NCBI GenBank assembly: GCA_004144175.1 | Contig: SEFT01000022.1 | Coordinates: 1 to 57,888 of the forward strand | Source of the DNA: Sphingobacteriales bacterium | GTDB lineage: Bacteria; Bacteroidota; Bacteroidia; Chitinophagales; Chitinophagaceae | DNA length: 57,888 nucleotides | Direction: 5' to 3' | Shown: positions 34,523 to 42,546 of the stretch, in pieces | Layout of the letters: each line of letters begins with the position of its first letter | Numbering within the stretch: the first letter of the stretch is position 1 | Notes under the pieces: generated by a model | Seen by the model: the letters and a program-made list of their open reading frames with translations, nothing else | What the model was told of the DNA's origin: nothing | Databases searched by the model: none | Position numbers and translations under genes: made by a program

Positions 34523-34549
34523 GCCCTGTTCTTAATATATCTAAACGAC

Positions 34550-34557
34550 TATCTTTG
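34550..34557 (+). promoter_or_regulatory. -7 element of dnaN
   Basis: TATCTTTG, 19 bases before the ATG at 34577. Confidence 0.6.
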
Positions 34558-34576
34558 TTGGCAAAGAGTCATTTAC

Positions 34577-35698
34577 ATGCGTTTTATCGTTACATCAACT
34601 GCCTTGCTGAAGAATCTCCAACAGATCAGCGGTGTTATTAGTTCAAATACAGTACTATCGGTGCTGGAAGACTTTCTGTTTGAGCTGAAAGGTAATACGC
34701 TGACCCTGACTGCTACCGACCTGGAGACCATGATGCGTGTGCAGCTGGATGTAAACGACGCACAGGGCGATGGCCGTATCTGCATACCATCGAAAATACT
34801 GACCGACTACCTGAAGAACCTTCCCGAGCAGCCTATCACGTTCAGCATCAACGAGCAAGACCTGTCTATAGAGATGTCGAGCGATGTAGGTAAGTACCGC
34901 ATTGGTGGTGAAAAAGCCGATGACTTCCCGAAAGAGCCGGCACCGGGCAATACTACTTCTTTTAATATCCCTTCTATCGCATTGATAGAGAGCATCAATA
35001 AAACACTGTTTGCGGTAAGCAACGATACCCTGCGCCCGGCTATGACGGGTGTGTACTTCGAGCTGTCGCCAAATGGTGTAACGTTCGTATCTACCGACGC
35101 GCACCGCCTGGTACAGTTTACCCGCAGCGATGTTTCTTCGCCATCGAGCGAAGGTTTTGTAGTGCCTAAGAAGCCACTGCAGCAACTGCGTGGTACCCTG
35201 CCTGCTGATGAAACACAACTGGAGCTGTCTTATAACAGCAGCCACCTGTTTGTGACCAGCAACCGCATGAGCATGAGCTGCCGCCTGATAGATGCAAAGT
35301 TCCCGCCGTTCAAATCGGTAATACCAACGGATAATCCATACCGCCTTACCATCAGCCGTACCGAATTTATCAGTGCGCTGCGCCGTGTAAGCATCTTCGC
35401 CAACAAGACTACCAACCAGGTTGTATTGGACATCAACGGTAATGCGCTGCAACTGAGCGCACAGGATATCGACTTCTCTTACGAAGGGAAGGAAACCCTG
35501 AACTGCCAGTACACAGGCGAGGACATGAAGATCGCTTTCAACGCCAAGCTGATGATAGAACTGGTTAATAACCTGGATGGCACTGAAGTGCAGGTAGAGC
35601 TCAGCACTCCGACACGTGCAGGCATCTTCCGCCCGATGGATAAGGGTGATAACGAAGATGTGCTGATGCTGCTGATGCCATTGATGGTAGGCGTGTAG
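34577..35698 (+). CDS. dnaN: DNA polymerase III sliding clamp (beta subunit)
   Basis: Ring-shaped processivity clamp for DNA polymerase. The 373 residues fit the three-domain clamp. Visible blocks are MRFIVTSTALLKNLQQISGV at the start, DFLFELKGNTLTLTATDLET, and the second-domain region PKKPLQQLRGTLPADE. The C-terminus ends LLMPLMVGV, equivalent to the usual MPMR-type end that lines the peptide-binding pocket. dnaA, its usual neighbour in many bacteria, is not adjacent; in Bacteroidota the two are often apart. Confidence 0.97.
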   Translation: MRFIVTSTALLKNLQQISGVISSNTVLSVLEDFLFELKGNTLTLTATDLETMMRVQLDVNDAQGDGRICIPSKILTDYLKNLPEQPITFSINEQDLSIEMSSDVGKYRIGGEKADDFPKEPAPGNTTSFNIPSIALIESINKTLFAVSNDTLRPAMTGVYFELSPNGVTFVSTDAHRLVQFTRSDVSSPSSEGFVVPKKPLQQLRGTLPADETQLELSYNSSHLFVTSNRMSMSCRLIDAKFPPFKSVIPTDNPYRLTISRTEFISALRRVSIFANKTTNQVVLDINGNALQLSAQDIDFSYEGKETLNCQYTGEDMKIAFNAKLMIELVNNLDGTEVQVELSTPTRAGIFRPMDKGDNEDVLMLLMPLMVGV

Positions 35699-35884
35699 AG
35701 GTTCACTCAATACATAAATAGAATTCAGAAAATAACTTTTTTCTGAATGATGTAGATATTACTATAAGCACTAAATAGAAGTACAATTTACGGTGTATTA
35801 ACTAGCACTCCACGATTTGTTTTGCGATCTAACTTAGTGATTTACAAATGTGCATTGGATTATAGGATATAATCTTAAGCGCTT

Positions 35885-36040
35885 GTATCGCCGCTAACGT
35901 TAGAAAGACTGTGGCCAAACGGCGAAAGAGGGATCAGAAATCCTCTATAAAACGGAAGGAACCCGTAAAAGAGTTCCTTGAAATTCTGAAATTAATGCTA
36001 GAAGTTCTATGCTTACTAGCGATTGTTAACCTTTAAACGG
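35885..36040 (+). ncRNA. Candidate structured RNA downstream of dnaN
   Basis: No open frame of any length runs through, but several perfect stems are present: GCCG/CGGC (35890-93 with 35920-23), CTAAC/GTTAG (35894-35903), AGAGG-AT/ATCCTCT (35927-35946) and AAGGAAC/GTTCCTT (35956-35979). ATCGC (35887-35891) can pair with GCGAT at about 36019-36023 as a closing stem. A terminator follows at 36041. It does not match tmRNA, RNase P, SRP or tRNA signatures that I can see. 6S-like or a lineage-specific small RNA is possible. The 5' end is uncertain. Confidence 0.4.
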
Positions 36041-36075
36041 AAGGCTCGGTATTGCAGTACCGGGCTTTCTTATTT
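36041..36075 (+). terminator. Terminator of the candidate RNA
   Basis: AAGGCTCGGTA pairs with TACCGGGCTTT (with G-U pairs) around a TTGCAG loop, ending in TTTCTTATTT. Confidence 0.65.
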
Positions 36076-36221
36076 GACAAAGCTACAAAATCCATTTTTA
36101 ATCTTTTAGTTTTGAAAGATTATCATTCAAATTCCTTTTGTTTACAGTTATCAGCTATAATAATATCTAATAAATAGCTTGTACGCATACATTAGTTTCC
36201 TCAGTTAAAAATCTGTTATAT
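36076..36221. other. A+T-rich spacer without a gene
   Basis: Nothing recognisable except that it ends in a strong terminator-like palindrome. It could be a second small RNA, but no promoter stands out. Nothing else is seen in 35699-35884. Confidence 0.4.
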
Positions 36222-36252
36222 AAAGCTGCCCATATATGGCCAGCTTTTTTTG
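36222..36252. terminator. Long palindromic terminator
   Basis: AAAGCTG-c-CCATATATGG-c-CAGCTTT is an almost perfect palindrome with a T7 tail on the plus strand. It could end transcription from either side. Confidence 0.7.
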
Positions 36253-36293
36253 TTTTCCTAACTTTCCTGTTCACTTTTTTAAACCCGAACAGA

Positions 36294-36713
36294 ATGCAAA
36301 AACTCGTACGCTTTGCAATATTTGGTGCAGCCCTAATAGCGTCCTGTACTTCGAAAGACAAACAGGAGTTTGAATTGATACGTAGTAAAACAGAGCAGGC
36401 GGGCCTCGACGACAGTATCAGGATCCTGCTTTTTGCATGTGTTGAAAAAAACGACCTGAATTCCGTAAAACAGTTTTGCGAAGAACAGAAAAGAGACTTT
36501 GCAGATAATAAATATCAAGTGCTGGTTTTCTTCGACAATAAGGATAATGTAGTATACCCGCAGCTACCCGACCCGGGATTATTCCTGCCCGAAGAACGTT
36601 TTCTAAAACACGTAAAAGCTATTTATCGCTACAACTATCGCCAAAAGAAGGCAAAGCTGGACTACTACAGCAACAATATGTGGGACGGTAATACGACGAC
36701 AACTTACTTATAA
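36294..36713 (+). CDS. Small hypothetical lipoprotein
   Basis: Not recognised. 139 residues with a lipoprotein signal (MQKLVRFAIFGAALIASC; Cys18 in the LIASC lipobox). The mature part is alpha/beta with YQVLVFFDNKDNVVYPQLP in the middle and a polar C-terminus ending in a short Thr run. It lies between two terminators as a single-gene unit. Confidence 0.65.
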   Translation: MQKLVRFAIFGAALIASCTSKDKQEFELIRSKTEQAGLDDSIRILLFACVEKNDLNSVKQFCEEQKRDFADNKYQVLVFFDNKDNVVYPQLPDPGLFLPEERFLKHVKAIYRYNYRQKKAKLDYYSNNMWDGNTTTTYL

Positions 36714-36726
36714 GAGCTGCAAAATA

Positions 36727-36758
36727 AAACAGGCTACCATGATTTGGTAGCCTGTTTA
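36727..36758. terminator. Bidirectional terminator between lipoprotein and response regulator
   Basis: Stem AACAGGCTACCA/TGGTAGCCTGTT with a 5-base loop, T-rich on the plus side and A-rich on the other. Confidence 0.85.
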
Positions 36759-36776
36759 ACTGATATCGAATTACTT

Positions 36777-37940
36777 TTACTTCTGCACGATGTACGTATC
36801 CACATCTTTACGGGTGATCTTTTTGTCTGAAAGGATGATGAGCCTTTCCACCACATTGCGTAGCTCGCGTATATTACCTGTCCAGTTATATTTCTTAAGA
36901 GCTTCCATAGCATCCGGCTCCACTTCCTTTACCGGCTGCTTGTATTCATCGCTTATCTCTTTCATGAAGTGCTCTACCAGTATGGGCACATCATCGCGGC
37001 GGTCGTTGAGTGATGGTACATGTATGAGGATAACGCTCAGACGATGATATAGATCCAGACGGAATTTTTTCTCCTCTACTTCCTGCAGCAGGTCTTTGTT
37101 GGTAGCGGCTATTACGCGTACATCTACCTTTATTTCCTTGTCGCCGCCTACGCGGGTTATTTTACCTTCCTGTAGTGCACGCAGCATTTTGGCCTGTGCA
37201 TCGTGGCTCATATCGCCTATCTCATCGAGGAAGAGCGTACCACCGCTTGCCTGCTCGAACTTACCTATGCGCTGCTTGATGGCTGAAGTGAACGAGCCTT
37301 TTTCGTGCCCGAACAATTCACTTTCTATCAGCTCCGACGGTATGGCGGCGCAGTTCACTTCTATCATTGGCCCGTCGGCGCGGCTGCTTAGCTCGTGTAT
37401 GCGGCGGGCTACCAGTTCTTTACCCACACCATTTTCGCCCGTTACCAACACCCTTGCATCGGTAGGCGCTACCTTCTCTATGGTTTCGCGCACGCGCTGC
37501 ATGCCATCCGATTCACCCACCATTTCCGATGTCTTGGCTATCTTCCTGCGCAGTTGCTTGGTCTCCGCCACCAGCGATTTTTTGTCCATCGCATTGCGGA
37601 TGGTAATCAGCAGGCGGTTAAGATCCGGTGGCTTAGAGATATAGTCATACGCCCCTTTTTTTACCGCATCCACAGCAGTCTCGATGTTGCCATGGCCCGA
37701 GATAACAATGAACGGTATATCCGGTTTTAGCTGCCTGATTTGGTCCAATACTTCGATACCATCCATCTTCGGCATCTTGATGTCGCAAATGATGCAGTCG
37801 TAGTTGTGATCCTTTATCTTCTTTATGGCCTCTACACCATCTGCTGCTTCGTCTACCGTAAATCCTTCAAAGCTCAGTATCTCTGTAAGGGTCTTACGTA
37901 TGGCCTTCTCATCGTCTATTATCAATATGCTTTGCGACAT
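36777..37940 (-). CDS. NtrX-like sigma-54 response regulator without DNA-binding domain
   Basis: Receiver domain (1-120) with Asp10, Asp53 (the phosphorylation site in IICDIKMPK) and the KP pair near 103. The AAA+ sigma-54 domain (about 140-370) has Walker A GENGVGKE (168-175), Walker B GTLFLDEIGD (234-243) and the R-finger region. The GAFTGA loop reads GSFTSA (215-220). The protein stops at residue 387 after RELRNVVERLIIL and ITRKDVDTYI, so the C-terminal Fis-type helix-turn-helix is absent. The overall sequence best fits NtrX. The loop change and missing HTH both argue that it may not act as a classical enhancer-binding activator. It is 2 bases downstream of the YwqK gene, in one operon. 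The partner is likely the NtrY-like kinase at the right edge. Confidence 0.85.
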   Translation of the reverse strand: MSQSILIIDDEKAIRKTLTEILSFEGFTVDEAADGVEAIKKIKDHNYDCIICDIKMPKMDGIEVLDQIRQLKPDIPFIVISGHGNIETAVDAVKKGAYDYISKPPDLNRLLITIRNAMDKKSLVAETKQLRRKIAKTSEMVGESDGMQRVRETIEKVAPTDARVLVTGENGVGKELVARRIHELSSRADGPMIEVNCAAIPSELIESELFGHEKGSFTSAIKQRIGKFEQASGGTLFLDEIGDMSHDAQAKMLRALQEGKITRVGGDKEIKVDVRVIAATNKDLLQEVEEKKFRLDLYHRLSVILIHVPSLNDRRDDVPILVEHFMKEISDEYKQPVKEVEPDAMEALKKYNWTGNIRELRNVVERLIILSDKKITRKDVDTYIVQK

Positions 37941-37942
37941 CG

Positions 37943-38701
37943 TTATTTCCTTTTTTTAGCTTTTTGGTATTTTACCGACTTTACGTACTTGCCATTCTGG
38001 TCGTACTCTTTCCACTCGCCTGTCTTCTCACCCTCCTCATATTTACCCTCGGATTTTATATTGCCATTCTCATGAAACTCCTTCCACAGCCCTGCCTGTA
38101 CATCATTTGAGTAGCTGCCCTGTTCTTTCACATTTCCATTGGCATAGTATACCGCCGACTCACCTTCCTTCATATCATTGCGAAACTCGTACTGCACCAG
38201 CGGGCTGCCCGATGTAGAGTACCACATGGCCCTGCCATCGCGCTTGTCGTAGTTATAGTTAGCTGTTTCCTGCGGCTTGCCGTCGTCATAGCTTTTCTTA
38301 TACATGCCATGCTTCTTACCTTTGGAGTAGAAGGTTACTTCCAGCTCGCGTGCTTCGCGAGAGTAGATGCGTGTAGGCCCTTCCAGCAAGCCATCCTTAT
38401 AGTTTTCAAGCTTGGCTACACCGCCTATGCCATTGGTCTCAATACGTACGCCATGCTTTTTACCATTCTTGTAAGTGGTAATATACTTAGGGTAGCCCCA
38501 CAGTTGGTAGGTAGTCCAGATGCCATCGGCAAGGCCATTTTGCGTGTAGCCTTCTTCGGCCAAAACACCGTCGGTATTTACCTGCATGAAGATGCGGCCA
38601 TCGGCATCGGCCCTTCTTATAGTGTCTTGCTGTGCTATGGCAGTAAAAGACATAAAGCAGGCGAGCAATGGCAAAACAGTCTTAATCATGTAATTGTGCA
38701 A
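37943..38701 (-). CDS. YwqK-family protein, tandem copy 1
   Basis: Exported MORN-like repeat protein (COG2849; annotated as 'antitoxin' in many genomes, without proof). A signal peptide covers about residues 1-23 (ending AIAQ). The shared start D-T-I-R-R-A-D-A-D-G-R-I-F-M-Q-V is followed by many repeats of about 20-25 residues with the pattern G-x-x-x-G-x-W-x-x-Y and Y-x-N-G-K-x-x-G, such as GLADGIWTTYQLWG and EEGEKTGEWKEYDQNGK. 252 residues. The stop lies 2 bases before the response regulator start, so the two are co-transcribed. Confidence 0.85.
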   Translation of the reverse strand: MHNYMIKTVLPLLACFMSFTAIAQQDTIRRADADGRIFMQVNTDGVLAEEGYTQNGLADGIWTTYQLWGYPKYITTYKNGKKHGVRIETNGIGGVAKLENYKDGLLEGPTRIYSREARELEVTFYSKGKKHGMYKKSYDDGKPQETANYNYDKRDGRAMWYSTSGSPLVQYEFRNDMKEGESAVYYANGNVKEQGSYSNDVQAGLWKEFHENGNIKSEGKYEEGEKTGEWKEYDQNGKYVKSVKYQKAKKRK

Positions 38702-38761
38702 TTTTTATTAATGGCACAATTTACCAATTTGGGATAAAAGACGCTATTGCTATTTGTTAAA

Positions 38762-39673
38762 CTAGAGCGATTTTATAGCCTTGCCCTGCCTGTACAGCGT
38801 TACCCTTTCCAGTATGCCATTCATGTACTCTTTCCATTCGCCTTCCTTCTTATCATCCACATACTTTCCTTCAAACTCGCGTACACCGGCATGGTGGTAT
38901 TCTTTCCACTGGCCCTGGCGCAGGCCGTTCTTGTAGTTTCCGTATTCTTTCAGGTGGCCGTCTTTAAAGTAATGTTCGGCATATCCGTTCAGTACACCGC
39001 TCTTATAGGTGAGCACTGCTTCTTTTTCGCCGTTCTCCATATACCGTAAAGACTTTCCATCCCGTAGGCCGCTTATATGGCTGCCTTCCTCTGCTACCAG
39101 GCCGTTCTTGTAATATGTTTTGTATTCGCCATCCTGCTTGTCATCTTTGTAGTTGGTTACCTCCGCCAGCTTACCATTCTCGTGGTATTTCTTGTAGGCG
39201 CCATTTACTTTGTCCGCTACATAGCTGGCTTCTCCCTGCACCTGGCCATTTTCAAAGTTCTTTCTGTATATACCGTTCTTCTTTCCATCGGCATATTCGG
39301 TCATGGTAACGATCCTGCCCGATGCACTGTATTGCCATTGCTTGCCATGCAGTTTGCCGTTCTTGTAAAACTCCATATAGTCGGGCAGGCCGGAGCTGTT
39401 CACCTGCATGCTCATACCATTCTTCTGCCCATTGCTATATGTAACCGTAGTTTTCAACGCCCCATTCTCATTATAGGTCGACCATGAACCGTCCTTTGCA
39501 CCGTCTTTAGTAAACCCCTCTTCCAGTAATGTACCGTCGGTATGCGCAGTGATCTTGTAATACATTCTGCCATCGCCCTCGCTTTGCATCAGCGTATCGC
39601 GCTGGGCATAAGATGTAGCAGTTGAAAGAGCAAGTGATAGTAGTGTAAAGGATAGTTTGGGTATGCGTTTCAT
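38762..39673 (-). CDS. YwqK-family protein, tandem copy 2
   Basis: Paralogue of the neighbouring genes, 303 residues, with a signal peptide ending near SYAQ. It opens with D-T-L-M-Q-S-E-G-D-G-R-M-Y-Y-K-I, then carries about eleven MORN-like repeats (GAKDGSWSTYNENG, ADKVNGAYKKYHENG, NGLRQGQWKEYHHAG). It is longer than copies 1 and 3 by about two repeats. Secreted MORN-like proteins of this type are common in Bacteroidota; the role is unknown. Confidence 0.85.
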   Translation of the reverse strand: MKRIPKLSFTLLSLALSTATSYAQRDTLMQSEGDGRMYYKITAHTDGTLLEEGFTKDGAKDGSWSTYNENGALKTTVTYSNGQKNGMSMQVNSSGLPDYMEFYKNGKLHGKQWQYSASGRIVTMTEYADGKKNGIYRKNFENGQVQGEASYVADKVNGAYKKYHENGKLAEVTNYKDDKQDGEYKTYYKNGLVAEEGSHISGLRDGKSLRYMENGEKEAVLTYKSGVLNGYAEHYFKDGHLKEYGNYKNGLRQGQWKEYHHAGVREFEGKYVDDKKEGEWKEYMNGILERVTLYRQGKAIKSL

Positions 39674-39710
39674 AATATGAGTTTGGTTTAGGTTATAATA
39701 AAACTACATA

Positions 39711-40463
39711 CTATTTCTTATTAATGAGCTTTCCTTTATTATATGTTACCGATCTTTCTTCCTTGCCATTATAGAATTCTTTCCATTCACCATCTTTCTC
39801 GCCTTCTACATAGTTGCCTTCTATCTCACGCGAACCGCCGTGCATATACTCTTTCCAGAAGCCGCTGCGCTTGTCATTCTTCACGCTGCCTTGTTCTTTT
39901 ACCTCACCATCGGGGAAGTAGTGTACGGCAGTACCAGCTTCTTCCTGGTTATCGTAGTTAACTTCATATGCAAGTTTGCCGCCCTCGCTAAAGTGCTCCA
40001 GCTTGCCGGTTTTCACGCCTTTATCATAGTTGCCGCGCTCTTGCAACGCACCGCTCTGGAAGAACTTTCGATAAGACCCTTGCTTAAAGCCATTGGCATA
40101 ATGAACTACCTCCAGCAGCTTGCCGGTATTGGTATTGAATATCCTTTGCTCACCATCCAGCTTGTCCTGGCGATAGTGCCTGATATATTCAGGGCGGCCT
40201 TCGTCGGTCATCTTCATAGCCATGCCGTTCTTGTGGCCTTTGCTATATACTACTATGGTGTTGGGCTCACCATTGCTGTGGTAGTTGGTCCAGGCACCAT
40301 CCAGTTTGCCATCCTGCAAGTATCCTTCATCTACAATGGCATCGTTGGATAGCACTTTGATGTAGATTCTTCCGCCGCCTTCATTTTGGCGAACGGTATC
40401 GAGTTGGGCAAATGATGTATATGGCAGCGCTGCTACGCAAAGCAGGGAAATGACCTTGATCAT
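39711..40463 (-). CDS. YwqK-family protein, tandem copy 3
   Basis: Third paralogue, 250 residues. Signal peptide ends near SFAQ; mature start L-D-T-V-R-Q-N-E-G-G-G-R-I-Y-I-K-V. Repeats include GKLDGAWTNYHSNG and NDKRSGFWKEYMHGG. The three copies share the same opening motif and similar ends (KDGEWKEFYNGKEERSVT here; KEGEWKEYMNGILERVT in copy 2), so they arose by tandem duplication. Spacers are 37 and 60 bases. Confidence 0.85.
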   Translation of the reverse strand: MIKVISLLCVAALPYTSFAQLDTVRQNEGGGRIYIKVLSNDAIVDEGYLQDGKLDGAWTNYHSNGEPNTIVVYSKGHKNGMAMKMTDEGRPEYIRHYRQDKLDGEQRIFNTNTGKLLEVVHYANGFKQGSYRKFFQSGALQERGNYDKGVKTGKLEHFSEGGKLAYEVNYDNQEEAGTAVHYFPDGEVKEQGSVKNDKRSGFWKEYMHGGSREIEGNYVEGEKDGEWKEFYNGKEERSVTYNKGKLINKK

Positions 40464-40588
40464 AAAATAGAGACGTTGAGATTTGATGCCAAAATACTAA
40501 ATTATTGTATCTGAAACAGTTATATACCGTGCCAAACTTTATTAGCTGCGACAATATATGTATAAACATGCATTTTAGAATTGCGTCT

Positions 40589-40596
40589 TACCTTTG
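40589..40596 (+). promoter_or_regulatory. -7 element of pirin gene
   Basis: TACCTTTG, 17 bases before the ATG at 40614. Confidence 0.55.
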
Positions 40597-40613
40597 GTTA
40601 AAATTTATCGCTT

Positions 40614-41339
40614 ATGTCTAACATCACTTTTCATCCGGCCAACACACGCGGCCATGCCGACCACGGATGGTTAAACGCGCATCACTCATTTAGCTTTGCA
40701 GGTTATCACGATCCTTCCCGCATCCACTTCGGTGCATTGCGCGTACTCAACGACGACATCGTATCGGGGGGCATGGGCTTCGGCAAGCACCCGCACGATA
40801 ATATGGAGATCATCACCATCATACTCGATGGCGCGCTGGAGCACAAAGATAGTATGGGCCATACAGAGGCCATCCGTACCAATGAGGTACAGGTAATGAG
40901 CGCTGGTACAGGTGTGTTTCATAGCGAGTACAACCATAATAAGGACAAAGCAGTAAACCTGCTGCAGATATGGCTGTTCCCGAATAAGAAGAATGTAAAA
41001 CCGCGCTACGACCAGCGTTTGTTTGAAGCTGCAGACCGTGAAAACAAATTGCAGGTATTGGTATCGCCGATAGATAACAATGACGAAGGACTGAAAATAC
41101 ACCAGGATGCATGGATATACCGCAGTAACCTGAAAGCAGGCAACACGCTGCAATTGCAGCCGCACAGCGAAAACCATGGCTTCTATGTATTCACGATAGA
41201 TGGTGGTGTTACGGCGGGTGGACAGACACTTAGCAAGCGTGACGCTGCGGGATTTTCAGATGCGGATAGTATAGAAATAAGCGCCACAAGCGATAGTGAT
41301 ATATTGATACTGGAAGTACCTATGGAGTTTGGGATGTAG
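40614..41339 (+). CDS. Pirin family protein (YhhW-like cupin)
   Basis: Bicupin of the pirin/YhhW type, 241 residues. The N-terminal block ADHGWLNAHHSFSFAGYHDP and the metal-site region GFGKHPHDNMEIITIILDG are diagnostic. The second part of the site is MSAGTGVFHSEYN. E. coli YhhW has quercetin 2,3-dioxygenase activity in vitro; the physiological role is unsettled. The metal-binding His residues are intact. The short protein lacks the DNA- or transcription-factor contact features described for human pirin. Confidence 0.88.
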   Translation: MSNITFHPANTRGHADHGWLNAHHSFSFAGYHDPSRIHFGALRVLNDDIVSGGMGFGKHPHDNMEIITIILDGALEHKDSMGHTEAIRTNEVQVMSAGTGVFHSEYNHNKDKAVNLLQIWLFPNKKNVKPRYDQRLFEAADRENKLQVLVSPIDNNDEGLKIHQDAWIYRSNLKAGNTLQLQPHSENHGFYVFTIDGGVTAGGQTLSKRDAAGFSDADSIEISATSDSDILILEVPMEFGM

Positions 41340-41368
41340 TACTAAAGACTGTGTTGTTTCTTAGTATA

Positions 41369-41410
41369 TTTAGGGAAGGGAATTGAGTACCTTCCCTAAA
41401 TCGTTTTATA
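41369..41410 (+). terminator. Terminator of pirin gene
   Basis: Perfect 11-bp stem TTTAGGGAAGG/CCTTCCCTAAA with a 10-base loop, followed by TCGTTTTAT. Confidence 0.65.
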
Positions 41411-41422
41411 CAGTTGTATTCA

Positions 41423-41851
41423 ATGAAAGAGATCACAAAAAAATATAGCAACGAAGACATTACCGTGGTTTGGAAGCCCGACCAATGTATTCACTCAACG
41501 CTTTGCTGGAAAGGGCTTGTGAATGTATTCGACCCCCGCAAACGGCCATGGGTAGCCATAGAAGGCGCCACTACGGAGGCGATCATGGCGCAGGTAGATA
41601 AGTGCCCATCGGGCGCATTGAGCTATTATAAGAATGGCGAAAATGAGCAAAGCAGCAAAGTAGATGTGGATACCATAGTGGAGGTAACGCCGAACGGACC
41701 GCTGATGGTGTACGGTAATATATCTATCAAGGACAAAGCGGGTAACGAAACGCAGAAGCATAAGGTAACCGCCTTTTGCAGGTGCGGTGCATCTAATAAC
41801 AAACCATACTGCGACGGCAGCCATGTGAAGATCGGTTTCAAAGACGAATAG
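41423..41851 (+). CDS. Fer4_19 plus CDGSH double iron-sulfur protein
   Basis: About 142 residues in two domains. The N-terminal part is Fer4_19 (divergent 4Fe-4S mono-cluster): CIHSTLCWKG and later CPSGALSYY. The C-terminal part is a CDGSH iron-sulfur domain: CRCGASNNKPYCDGSH, with the 3-Cys-1-His ligation typical of 2Fe-2S CDGSH proteins. The combination is known in bacteria, probably for electron transfer or redox sensing. The ATG at 41423 is preferred over an upstream TTG (41414). The NUDIX gene starts 5 bases after its stop. Confidence 0.87.
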   Translation: MKEITKKYSNEDITVVWKPDQCIHSTLCWKGLVNVFDPRKRPWVAIEGATTEAIMAQVDKCPSGALSYYKNGENEQSSKVDVDTIVEVTPNGPLMVYGNISIKDKAGNETQKHKVTAFCRCGASNNKPYCDGSHVKIGFKDE

Positions 41852-41856
41852 CAGGA

Positions 41857-42495
41857 TTGGAAGCAATAAAGAAAATAGCATGGCTTAGGGACAGGCTGCA
41901 ACAGCCGCTGCCCGGCCGCGAGGCACAGGAAAAAATGATGGGCAGGGTAAGGCCCATGCCCCCCGCAATACCCGAAAACGCAAGGCCAAGCGCTGTGTTA
42001 TGCTTGCTCTACCCTGTAGATGCTGTATTGAACATGCTGCTGATAAAGCGGATAGAGGACGGCAAGGCGCATAGCGGACAAATAAGCTTCCCCGGCGGCA
42101 AGCAAGACCCCACCGATGCAGACATCAGGTCTACTGCCTTGCGCGAAGCAAATGAAGAAGTAGGAGTCATGTCGGCAGAGGTAGATATCATTGGCGCGCT
42201 TACGCCGCTGTATATACCGGTGAGCAATTTCCAGGTCTATCCTTTTGTAGGGTATATGGAGCAGCGGCCGGAGTTTTACCTGAGCCAAAGTGAAGTAGCC
42301 GGCCTGCTGGAAATATCGATAGATGATCTATTGCACCCCGATGTAAAAACCATGGTACAGGTAACCTCACCCGCACTGCCCGACCTAAGTATGAAGGTGC
42401 GTGCCTATAAGCTGGAAGAACATATCGTATGGGGCGCTACAGCTATGATCATATCGGAGCTGGAAACGGTACTTACAGAATACAAGGAGCTATAA
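41857..42495 (+). CDS. NUDIX hydrolase, CoA pyrophosphatase-like (NudL/YeaB type)
   Basis: Probably cleaves CoA or acyl-CoA into ADP and 4'-phosphopantetheine. The NUDIX box is complete, GGKQDPTDADIRSTALREAN followed by EEVGV, and the NudL-type signature HSGQISFPGG precedes it. The start is taken as the TTG at 41857, because the helical N-terminal segment matches NudL proteins and no ATG occurs until residue 27. It is coupled to the CDGSH gene by a 5-base gap. 212 residues. Confidence 0.83.
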   Translation: MEAIKKIAWLRDRLQQPLPGREAQEKMMGRVRPMPPAIPENARPSAVLCLLYPVDAVLNMLLIKRIEDGKAHSGQISFPGGKQDPTDADIRSTALREANEEVGVMSAEVDIIGALTPLYIPVSNFQVYPFVGYMEQRPEFYLSQSEVAGLLEISIDDLLHPDVKTMVQVTSPALPDLSMKVRAYKLEEHIVWGATAMIISELETVLTEYKEL

Positions 42496-42497
42496 AA

Positions 42498-42532
42498 CGA
42501 AGAAGTCCGGTTCATCGCCGGACTTCTTTATT
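42498..42532 (+). terminator. Terminator after NUDIX gene
   Basis: Stem AAGAAGTCCGG/CCGGACTTCTT with a 7-base loop and T/A-rich tail. Confidence 0.8.
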
Positions 42533-42546
42533 ATCATTTCAATTCA

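Noticed and set aside
34655-35710. Long minus-strand frame antisense to dnaN (351 codons)
   Set aside because: Shadow of dnaN, rich in His and Gln, without recognisable features.
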